From assembly GCF_018614575.1 (NCBI RefSeq), contig NZ_JAGGOJ010000005.1, positions 124,001 through 188,000 of the forward strand: DNA of 64,000 nucleotides, in the 5' to 3' direction. Below, piece by piece: positions 25,340 through 31,503 of this stretch (position 1 is the stretch's first letter; each line of letters begins with the position of its first letter). The notes beneath the pieces were generated by a model. It had not been told where the DNA came from, ran no database searches, and worked only from the letters and a program-made list of their open reading frames with translations. This stretch comes from Streptomyces sp. ISL-10. Its GTDB lineage: Bacteria; Actinomycetota; Actinomycetes; Streptomycetales; Streptomycetaceae. Both the position numbers and the translations under genes were made by a program.

Positions 25340-26246
25340 CTGCGACCACTCCGCCGGCCTCGGGTCGGATCGTGCAGCCGGGGTCCAGCTGCATGGACTT
25401 GACGACGAATTCCGACGGCTCCAGGACGACGTGGGTGTCGAGTCCCAGCCCCTCCAGATAGCCGAGCACACCTCGCCAGTCGAGGACCGTGGTGTACTGC
25501 TCCACCGCCAGCGTCCAGATCGAGGCCGCGCTGGTGTGGGGACGGCAGTCGTTGATGCTGACGAGCGGAATGGAGGGGTTGGCCTGCGGGTCGCCGAAGC
25601 GCCACTCCCGGGCGAAGATCTTCTTCACCTCGTCCATCAGGCCGCAGTGGCCCGGATAGCTGTAGGGGATCACCTTGAACAGGGTGCCGGCCTTCATCAC
25701 CGCAGGTTTGATGACGTCGATGTCCGAACGTCGGCAGGCCGCGATGAACTGGTTGCCGGAGACGACGGCCGACAGGTGCAGGAGCGAGTCGACCCCCTGG
25801 TTCCGGAGCTCCTCGAAGACCCGGGTGTGGTCGCAGTGGTAGAAGAAGACACTGGCGTAGTCAGTGCTCCCGAAGACGTCCGTCTCGATGGCCGCCATGG
25901 TGTTCGACATGCGCACCATGTCCTCCAGCGAGACCCAGCCCACCGCTGTCGCCGCGCTGAGGAAGCCCAGGCTGATGCCGGTGACGCAGACGGGCTGCAT
26001 GTCACGGCGGCGCAGCTCCTCGCGGTAGCCGGCGACGCCCATCAGATTGATCAGGGGACGGCGGAAGCGGGGATCGTTCGCCTCCTCCTCGGTGCCGTCG
26101 CGGAGGATGGCCCGGAAGTCCATCGACAGGGTGTCGCTCCCGAGGTCGAGCATGATCTGCATCGCCTGGGACTCCAGGGCGCGCTTGCGCAGATCGAGGT
26201 CGAGGAAGACCTGGGAGGGGAAGATGTACGTGCCGGCGGCGGTCAC
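25332..26246 (-). CDS. FabD-like acyltransferase (first of two)
   Basis: A 304-residue acyltransferase of the FabD fold, starting TYIFPSQ (in place of the FPGQG of FabD). It has VTGISLGFL (G-x-S-x-G; Ile replaces the usual His next to it), YPGHCGLMDEV with the catalytic His, and NDCRPHTSA in the C-terminal part. It probably transfers a malonyl or related acyl group to the ACP of the cluster. Starts with a GTG that overlaps the SDR stop (GTGA), so the five genes from GNAT to acyltransferase are tightly coupled. Confidence 0.8.
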   Translation of the reverse strand: MTAAGTYIFPSQVFLDLDLRKRALESQAMQIMLDLGSDTLSMDFRAILRDGTEEEANDPRFRRPLINLMGVAGYREELRRRDMQPVCVTGISLGFLSAATAVGWVSLEDMVRMSNTMAAIETDVFGSTDYASVFFYHCDHTRVFEELRNQGVDSLLHLSAVVSGNQFIAACRRSDIDVIKPAVMKAGTLFKVIPYSYPGHCGLMDEVKKIFAREWRFGDPQANPSIPLVSINDCRPHTSAASIWTLAVEQYTTVLDWRGVLGYLEGLGLDTHVVLEPSEFVVKSMQLDPGCTIRPEAGGVVAGV

Positions 26247-27004
26247 AGCGAGAACCCGTCGTCGACGGTGACGACTTCACCGTTCATGGCGGCGAAGTCC
26301 GCTCCGGCCACCTGGCGGATCACCGCGGCGACCTGGCGCGGGGCGAGGAGCCGGTCTTCGTAGTCGGGGCCGCCCATGATCTCCTCGATGGCTTCGCGGG
26401 GGACGGTGCTGAGGAGTCGGGTGTCGCGGATGGGGCCCGGCGAGACGGTGTTGAAGCGGAGGCCGAGCCTTCCCCATTCCCGGGCGAAGCCGCGGGTCTG
26501 GGCCTCGATCGCCGCCTTGCTGGTGATGTAGGGCATGGCGCCGACGATGTAGTGGCGGGTGAGGATCGACGACACGTTGATGACGGTGCCGCCGCCCGTT
26601 GCCGCCATGGCCTGCGCGGCGACGGCGTTGACCTGGTAGACGCCGAAGACGTTGGCGTCGATCACCGCCTTGAAGTGCTCGGCGTTCGACACGGTGGCCA
26701 GTGCGGCCTGGTTGGCCACGGCGCAGTTGACCACGACGTCGCAGGGGGTGGCCTCACGCAGCAGCCGGCGCACGGCCGCACCTTTGGGGTCGGGGTCGGG
26801 CAGGCTCAGCTGATGGACGACCGGGTTGCCGCCGTTCTCTGCGACCATGGCGGCGGTCTTCTCGGCGTCGTCACGGCGGCCGTGATACGTGAGGTGGACG
26901 GCTTCCGCGATGGGGGCGAACTCCCGGGCCACTGCCTGTCCCAGGCCGCTCGTTCCGCCGACCACCAGCACATTGCGGTGGACGGGTGGCTTCGTGTCGC
27001 TCAT
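26243..27004 (-). CDS. SDR-family 3-oxoacyl-ACP reductase-like enzyme
   Basis: A 253-residue short-chain dehydrogenase with the nucleotide loop GGTSGLG (17-22), Ser146 in NVSS, Tyr159 and Lys163 in YITSK, and a VTVDDGFSL end like FabG. NNAG is replaced by NCAV. It should reduce a beta-keto group formed by the KAS III on the ACP to a hydroxyl. Start ATG overlaps the GNAT stop (ATGA) and its stop overlaps the acyltransferase start, a sign of one translational unit. No dehydratase or enoyl reductase is found nearby. Confidence 0.88.
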   Translation of the reverse strand: MSDTKPPVHRNVLVVGGTSGLGQAVAREFAPIAEAVHLTYHGRRDDAEKTAAMVAENGGNPVVHQLSLPDPDPKGAAVRRLLREATPCDVVVNCAVANQAALATVSNAEHFKAVIDANVFGVYQVNAVAAQAMAATGGGTVINVSSILTRHYIVGAMPYITSKAAIEAQTRGFAREWGRLGLRFNTVSPGPIRDTRLLSTVPREAIEEIMGGPDYEDRLLAPRQVAAVIRQVAGADFAAMNGEVVTVDDGFSL

Positions 27005-27633
27005 GGCTGTTGACTCCTCAGACGGTTCGCGATCCCGTGGACGTCGATGCGCCGGGACAGAGCTCTTGTGCGGGCCTCGTGCCGGGGGGCGTCGAGGTGT
27101 CGGCCCACACGGGGCTGGTAGTGGGGGTAGGGCCGTTGGTATTCCTCACGGGTCATCCCGGACTTCACCGCCGGCACGTTTCCCTGGGTGGTCGCGAAGT
27201 AGTTCCTGCAGATCGCTTCGACCGTCATGCCGTCGCCCAGGCCGATGTTGATGACCGCGTTGTTGTGCAGACCGGTGGTGAACTCGATCCGCCTGCAGTT
27301 CTCGACCTCGAAGAGATAGTCGATCACCAGCAGGGCGGCCTCGATGCCGATACCTGTGTTCCACAGTCGTTCGTCACCGGTGGCGCCGCCGACCTCGTAC
27401 ACCCCGTCGTCCAGCCTCCACCAGTGCACGATCCCCACCGTGGTGCCCCGCACGTCCGTGACGATCGCTGCCCGGCGTCCTTCGGCCTCCAGAGATGCGT
27501 ACTGCGACTCACGCAGGAGTGTGCTCGATGTGCCGCGGACCAGGGCCTCGCATTCCGAGGGACTGAGCCACTTCGCCACGGTCCCCAGTTCGGCCTCGGT
27601 CAGCGGTACGAGCCGGCACAGCAGGCCTTTCAC
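27001..27633 (-). CDS. GNAT-family acyltransferase (between ACP and SDR genes)
   Basis: A 210-residue protein with a GNAT-like fold: a variable N-terminus, IVTDVRGTTVGIVHWWRLDD (beta strands 2-4), GIGIEAALLVIDYLF (the acyl-CoA/ACP-binding helix region), and CRRIEFTTGLHNNAVINIGLGDGMTVEAICRNYF (strand-helix-strand end). In goadvionin synthesis a GNAT is reported to join an acyl-ACP to the peptide amine, so this and the GNAT at 29271-29882 are both candidates. The ACP gene lies 11 bases upstream. The C-terminal 40 residues are basic (APRHEARTRALSRR). Confidence 0.75.
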   Translation of the reverse strand: MKGLLCRLVPLTEAELGTVAKWLSPSECEALVRGTSSTLLRESQYASLEAEGRRAAIVTDVRGTTVGIVHWWRLDDGVYEVGGATGDERLWNTGIGIEAALLVIDYLFEVENCRRIEFTTGLHNNAVINIGLGDGMTVEAICRNYFATTQGNVPAVKSGMTREEYQRPYPHYQPRVGRHLDAPRHEARTRALSRRIDVHGIANRLRSQQP

Positions 27634-27644
27634 GTGCAGGTCCG

Positions 27645-27878
27645 TCAGACGCCGGCGAGCTGGTCATGGACGCTGCGGAGGCTGGTGATCCCCTCGACCT
27701 TGAGGTCGTACACCTTGTCCCCGTACAGCGGCAGCAGAGCCGACACGAACCGCAGGGTGTCCATCGACTCCAGGCCGTATGTGCTGTCGCTGCCGAAGAC
27801 GACGCTGTCGTCGTCCGGGACCGCGCCACCCGAGCGCTCCGAGAAAAGGTCCAGGAAGGTCTTGCGCAAAACGTCCAT
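27645..27878 (-). CDS. Acyl carrier protein
   Basis: A 77-residue acidic carrier protein with the attachment serine in YGLESMDTL, in place of the more usual GxDSL. The four-helix pattern and length fit ACPs. The ATG at 27878 has GGAG 8 bases upstream overlapping the KAS III stop codon, so they are co-translated. It should be charged by the PPTase at 34642-35388 and serve KAS III, the acyltransferases and the SDR as carrier of the growing guanidino-acyl chain. Confidence 0.85.
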   Translation of the reverse strand: MDVLRKTFLDLFSERSGGAVPDDDSVVFGSDSTYGLESMDTLRFVSALLPLYGDKVYDLKVEGITSLRSVHDQLAGV

Positions 27879-27883
27879 GGTGG

Positions 27884-28900
27884 TTACTCCACGTCGATGT
27901 CGGCGGGCAGTCTGAAGCACAGCGAGCCCCACAGGAAGCCGGCCCCGATGGCCCCGAGCACGATCACGTCGCCGCGCTTGGCCAGTCCGTCGCGGGCCAG
28001 GCTCCACAAAGAGGTCAGCGGTGACGCCGCTCCCGTGTTGCCGAGGGTGTCGGCGGTGATGGCCACGCGGTCGAGGTCGGCGCCCACGGTGCGGGCGATG
28101 TAGTGCACGAGCCGTACGTTGGCCTGGTGCATCGCGAATCCACTGACATCCGCGATGTCGACAGCGGCGCCGGCGAGCGTCTCCTCCAGGGACTTGGGAA
28201 GACGGGTGCTGGCCTCCTGCCAGACCACCTTTCCGTCCATCTGGAGGTAGGGGCTGTGCACTTCGCGCCCCAGGGTGTCCAGTTCATGGCGCAACTGGGA
28301 GGGCGAGGCCAGCGTGACGGCCTCCGAGTAGGCATTGCCCAGGTCATAGGAGAGCAGCCCGTGAGGCGCCTCGGTCCTCGTGAGGACCATGGCTGCGGCG
28401 GCGTCCCCGAAGAAGATGCGCGTGGTCCGGTCGAGGGGCTCGGTGTTGCGGGAGACGCACTCGGCGCACACCACCAACGCGTTCTGCAGGCCCGGCTCCT
28501 GCAGCATGCACGAGGCGGTGTAGGTCGCGTAGACGGAGGAGGCACAGGCGTGCTGGGTGATGTCCACGATGCGGGGGGTCTCGATGCCCAGCCGGTCGGC
28601 GATGATGACGCCGAGTGACGGCATCATCCAGTCCGGGCTGGTGCAGGCCACAACGAGTACGTCCACGTCGCGGGCCGAGATCCGTGCTGCTGCGAGGGCC
28701 TTCGCGGCCGCCTCCGTCGCCAGATCGGTGATGTTCTCGTCTGCGGAGAGGAACCGACGCTCCTTGATGCCGGTCTTCTCCTCGATCCACTCCGGAGTGC
28801 TGTCCAGCGTCCTGCACAACTCGGCGTTGGTGACTACGCGCTCGGGCAGCGCCACACTGACGCTCCGTGGACTGGTCGGTGTCATGCCCCACGTGGGCAC
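27884..28900 (-). CDS. 3-oxoacyl-ACP synthase III (KAS III/FabH family)
   Basis: A 338-residue thiolase-fold condensing enzyme with the complete Cys-His-Asn triad: Cys119 in TQHACASSV, His258 in AMHQANVRL and Asn288 in TLGNTGAAS. KAS III enzymes join an acyl-CoA or acyl carrier starter to malonyl-ACP. The GTG at 28900 is chosen because GGAGG lies 7 bases upstream; other starts further up lack an SD. It is the first biosynthetic gene after the precursor and its terminator-like hairpin. As the only condensing enzyme of the cluster, it suggests one extension locally, or a starter handed to host fatty-acid synthase. Confidence 0.9.
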   Translation of the reverse strand: MPTWGMTPTSPRSVSVALPERVVTNAELCRTLDSTPEWIEEKTGIKERRFLSADENITDLATEAAAKALAAARISARDVDVLVVACTSPDWMMPSLGVIIADRLGIETPRIVDITQHACASSVYATYTASCMLQEPGLQNALVVCAECVSRNTEPLDRTTRIFFGDAAAAMVLTRTEAPHGLLSYDLGNAYSEAVTLASPSQLRHELDTLGREVHSPYLQMDGKVVWQEASTRLPKSLEETLAGAAVDIADVSGFAMHQANVRLVHYIARTVGADLDRVAITADTLGNTGAASPLTSLWSLARDGLAKRGDVIVLGAIGAGFLWGSLCFRLPADIDVE

Positions 28901-29047
28901 AGCGGTTCCTCCTTCGTGTGTCGGCGATTCCACGACGACGGTTCCGCAAGGGGTCTGCCGTGGTGGTGCGGGCCCCGCAGTCGGCGGCCTCCGGCGCTGT
29001 CCCGTGCCGTCGGGATCTGCCAGGCGTCGTGCTGGGTGGGAATGGGG

Positions 29048-29087
29048 GTGGTCCGGCCGGCAGGGAAAGCCTTGCCGGCCGGACCAC
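29048..29087 (-). terminator. Long hairpin behind the precursor-peptide gene
   Basis: GTGGTCCGGCCGGCA (29048-29062) pairs perfectly with TGCCGGCCGGACCAC (29073-29087); two or three further pairs leave an AAAG loop. It begins 7 bases after the precursor stop. No T-run follows. RiPP operons often have such a partial terminator so that precursor mRNA exceeds that of the enzymes downstream. Confidence 0.75.
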
Positions 29088-29093
29088 GCCGGA

Positions 29094-29186
29094 TCAGCAG
29101 CCGTCGCTGGCCGTGCTCGCCGGCAGCTCGACGCCGTCGGCGGTGATCTCGGTGCCCTGCAGCTCCATCACGTTGGTGAGGTCCAT
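29094..29186 (-). CDS. Lipolanthine-type precursor peptide (LanA), 30 aa
   Basis: This very short ORF encodes 30 residues. It starts MDLTNVMELQ, with the L/V-x-E-L-Q leader motif by which class III LanKC enzymes bind their substrates, continues with an acidic leader (GTEITADGVEL) and ends PASTASDGC-stop. Ser24 and Ser27 with Cys30 give S-x-x-S-x-x-C, the pattern for a labionin/avionin ring, and the C-terminal cysteine is the expected LanD substrate. A near-perfect AAAGGAGG Shine-Dalgarno lies 8 bases upstream of the ATG. It lies between two hairpins, next to KAS III and a GNAT, with LanKC and LanD downstream in the operon. I rate it the key gene of the cluster. Confidence 0.9.
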   Translation of the reverse strand: MDLTNVMELQGTEITADGVELPASTASDGC

Positions 29187-29223
29187 GTCTCTCTCCTCCT
29201 TTCCTTCTTCGTGGGTGGGTTGA

Positions 29224-29250
29224 CAGACCGCTGGTGACAGCGGTGGTCTG
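29224..29250 (-). terminator. Hairpin between the GNAT and precursor genes
   Basis: ACCGCTG (29227-29233) pairs with CAGCGGT (29238-29244) around loop GTGA; the flanking CAGACC/GGTCTG (29224-29229 and 29245-29250) offers an alternative helix. It lies in the 84-base gap upstream of the precursor and may be an RNA-processing or partial termination site that sets precursor dosage. Confidence 0.4.
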
Positions 29251-29270
29251 AGGGGCGCGGAGGCCTCGGG

Positions 29271-29882
29271 TCAGGCATTCCACATGGCGCGGTGGGCCTC
29301 GGTCAGGTCCTCGAGTGCCTTCTTGTGCAGGCGGTCGAGGAGTTCCTGCCGCCCGGCCGGCTCCGCCGCTCCCTGCGGGGCGAACTCCCGCAGGTCGGCG
29401 CAGCACACGACGCCGGGCCAGTACCGGCCGTCGAGGAAGAACCGGTCGCGCAGGATGCCTTCCACCTCGAAGCCCGCGCAGGCGGTGAGGTATTCGAGGA
29501 AGACATCGTTGTATGCGGGTGTCAGCAGTTCGACGCGCTGGACCTCGCGGGCCCGGGTCAGCAGCGCCATCGCCCGGCGCAGCGCCCGGTCCACCAGGTC
29601 GGCTGTCCATGCCTCGTCCCTGCACGAGACGAGGTCGAGCCGGAAGAATCCGGGAGTCTGGCCCGGTGACCAGCCGACCGCCCCGACGGGATTCCCGCAG
29701 GAGATGACGAGCAGATGGGATTTCCGCTCGTCCTTCACCCGACGCATCCGCTCCGCGGCGGAACGCCAGACGGCTCCTTCGGTCGAAACATAGGAGAACG
29801 GCTGGGAAAGAATGGTGTCCAGGATTTCTTCATCCGCGACAGTGGTCACGGGAATGAACTCGACACCCGTTTCTTCGACCAT
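29271..29882 (-). CDS. GNAT-family acyltransferase (directly upstream of the precursor gene)
   Basis: A 203-residue GNAT-fold protein starting MVEETGVEFIPVTTVADEEILD. The core reads HLLVISCGNPVGAVGWSPGQ, then AWTADLVDRALRRAMALLTRAREVQRVELLTP, then NDVFLEYLTACAGFEVEGILRDRFFLDGRYW, the strand-helix-strand order of the family. The ATG at 29882 is preceded by a GGGGGG run; in-frame GTGs at 29885 and 29888 are possible too. Its position as first gene before the precursor suggests that it joins the acyl chain to the peptide N-terminus, as the GNAT of the goadvionin pathway does; the paralogue at 27001 is the alternative. Confidence 0.78.
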   Translation of the reverse strand: MVEETGVEFIPVTTVADEEILDTILSQPFSYVSTEGAVWRSAAERMRRVKDERKSHLLVISCGNPVGAVGWSPGQTPGFFRLDLVSCRDEAWTADLVDRALRRAMALLTRAREVQRVELLTPAYNDVFLEYLTACAGFEVEGILRDRFFLDGRYWPGVVCCADLREFAPQGAAEPAGRQELLDRLHKKALEDLTEAHRAMWNA

Positions 29883-29975
29883 CACCACCGACCCCCCTTT
29901 CCCCTTGTTTTCCGCTCGGTCGCTGACATCGAGAAATCTATGCGGGCCTTCAAATGCGGTCAACGGGCGGCGAAT

Positions 29976-31013
29976 TCAACTCGCACATCGCTGTTCGGCT
30001 TCGTAAGGCACGTCGGCACGCTGCTCGAGCGCCGAGACGCACTCCGCCCACGCCTCGAGGTTTGCGCGGATCAGCTCCGCGACCGTGGCGGCGCAGTGCG
30101 GGGGGACGCGTTCCACGACGTTGCCCAGCTCGGCCGACTCGTGGGCGTGCTGGCCCAGCCAGCGGAGCAGGTTGCGTCCGGCCTCGCTGAAACGGAGCGA
30201 CGGATCGTTGCGCAGGCGCTGGAGCAGGACCCCCCGGTCCGGGGCCTGCGGCCGGGACGCAGCAGGCGCCTGGTGGCCGAGCCCCGTGCCCGTCCGCTTC
30301 TCCCGGCTCGTCATCTCCCGGCTCGCCGAGGCCGCGGACCTGCGCTGCCGCGGGGGCAACGGGTCCTGGCCGGCGGCTATGCGGTCCCTCACGTCGCGCA
30401 CGGTCGACGGCGCGATGCCCACGACCTTCGCGACCTGCCGCAGGGACAGTTCGGGGCTGCTGAGCAGGAGTTCGCGGGCCTGGAGCCGGCCGCCGGCGCC
30501 ACTGACCGGCCGCGCGCGACCGTCGCTTCCGAGGCGGGTGTGCGAGTGACCACTCTGGTCGGTCGAACGCCTCCGCAGGCCCGCGACGGTGGTGGGCGAC
30601 AGGCCGGCCAGACGTGCGACCCGGCGGTCGGACCACTGAGGGTGGACCTTCATGATGCGCTCCGCGGCAGCCGTGCGGTCCGCCGCCGTGAGCGGCAGAC
30701 CGTGGCGCGAGTTCAGCAGGACGGCCAGGACGAACGCGTCGTCCGCATCCCCCGTGTACAGGCGGGCCCGGATCTCCTCGTCCCCGCGCAGGACGGCGGC
30801 CCGTACGCGGTGGGCGCCGTCGATGACTTCCATCGTGTCGGCGTGCACAAGGATCGGAGGCAACTCCGCCTGTGATTCCGCCAGTACGCGGACATGGGCG
30901 TGGTCCTCGCCCTTGATCCGCAGTGAATTACCGAGCCTCAGAACCGCGATCGACACCATTTCTGTCGGACAGTCCTGGAGCTGACTTTCAAGGCCGGGCA
31001 GTTCGCCGGACAT
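29976..31013 (-). CDS. ParB/StrR-like pathway regulator
   Basis: A 345-residue DNA-binding protein. The N-terminal half (PTEMVSIAVLRLGNSLRIKGEDHAHVRVLAES ... ILVHADTMEVIDGAHRVRAAVLRG) is a ParB/Srx-like domain as in StrR/NovG antibiotic activators, followed by an HTH (WSDRRVARLAGLSPTTVAGLRRR) and a second HTH-like repeat (LSLRQVAKVVGIAPSTVRDVRDR). A flexible basic linker leads to a helical C-terminal part. The ATG at 31013 has GGGGGA close upstream. It is probably the pathway-specific activator of the minus-strand operon, and itself read from the divergent control region shared with the secreted peptide gene. Confidence 0.82.
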   Translation of the reverse strand: MSGELPGLESQLQDCPTEMVSIAVLRLGNSLRIKGEDHAHVRVLAESQAELPPILVHADTMEVIDGAHRVRAAVLRGDEEIRARLYTGDADDAFVLAVLLNSRHGLPLTAADRTAAAERIMKVHPQWSDRRVARLAGLSPTTVAGLRRRSTDQSGHSHTRLGSDGRARPVSGAGGRLQARELLLSSPELSLRQVAKVVGIAPSTVRDVRDRIAAGQDPLPPRQRRSAASASREMTSREKRTGTGLGHQAPAASRPQAPDRGVLLQRLRNDPSLRFSEAGRNLLRWLGQHAHESAELGNVVERVPPHCAATVAELIRANLEAWAECVSALEQRADVPYEAEQRCAS

Positions 31014-31131
31014 TGATCCCCCATGTGACACGGACACCGGCGGGAGGTCACCCCGTGAAGGCATCCGATACGGATATACCGACAGGTAGCCTAACGAGCC
31101 TCCGTTTTCCTGATCTTTTGCTCCGGGAGCG

Positions 31132-31178
31132 CATCGAAACAACGGGAAAATCTCATCGAAAGGTCCTCCGCTTAAGAT
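31132..31178 (+). promoter_or_regulatory. SARP-box-like direct repeats and -10 box
   Basis: CATCGAAA occurs at 31132-31139 and again at 31154-31161, exactly 22 bases (two helical turns) apart, with a weaker CGGGAAAA copy midway at 31143-31150. Eleven bases after the last copy is TAAGAT (31173-31178), a likely -10 for the secreted peptide gene. Heptamer repeats at 11- or 22-base spacing upstream of -10 are the binding pattern of SARP regulators, and a SARP gene lies next door. Confidence 0.5.
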
Positions 31179-31212
31179 CATCGGTGACCACACGCACTCA
31201 AGGGGGAGCAAC

Positions 31213-31452
31213 GTGTACATGCGCAAGACAGGTCCCGTCTGGCTGACCGTCGCCGCCACGGGCCTGCTGTTGACCCTGGCCGGCCCGTCCGCGGCCGCCC
31301 GGACGGAGGCCGGGCCCGACCTTCCGTGGACGGTGTCGGCGCAACCCGCCGGCCTCTCGGCAGACGGGCACGGGGCGGATCCCGCCGGCCCCTCGCCAGA
31401 CGGACACGTGGCGGACCCGCGGGCCCGGTTCGGCGACCTGCCCTGGACCTAG
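31213..31452 (+). CDS. Small secreted peptide with two DLPWT motifs
   Basis: A 79-residue protein with a signal peptide (MRKTGPVWLTVAATGLLLTL AGPSAAA) and a mature part of about 50 residues. DLPWT occurs just after the signal peptide and again as the last five residues; between them lie two imperfect PAG-x-S-x-DGH-x-ADP units. No family is recognised. The GTG at 31213 (SD AGGGGGAG 4 bases upstream) is given; an ATG at 31219 is equally possible. It lies between the ParB-like and SARP genes, behind SARP-box-like repeats, so it may be a signal or regulatory peptide of the cluster. No enzymatic role is suggested. Confidence 0.6.
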   Translation: MYMRKTGPVWLTVAATGLLLTLAGPSAAARTEAGPDLPWTVSAQPAGLSADGHGADPAGPSPDGHVADPRARFGDLPWT

Positions 31453-31476
31453 CCCTGGACCTAGCCCTGGACCTAG
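31441..31476 (+). repeat. Three tandem 12-bp repeats ccctggacctag at a stop codon
   Basis: CCCTGGACCTAG stands three times without gap. The first copy encodes the P-W-T-stop end of the secreted peptide, and the other two repeat P-W-T-stop after it in the same frame. Slippage here would never extend the protein, because every unit ends with a stop. Confidence 0.9.
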
Positions 31477-31503
31477 GGCGCGAACGGTCCCGGACGGCAA
31501 CGG

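Noticed and set aside
29500..31250. Extended N-termini for the GNAT (to 29963) and ParB-like (to 31259) genes
   Set aside because: Extensions run through AT-rich control sequence without an SD; internal starts at 29882 and 31013 give the expected domains.
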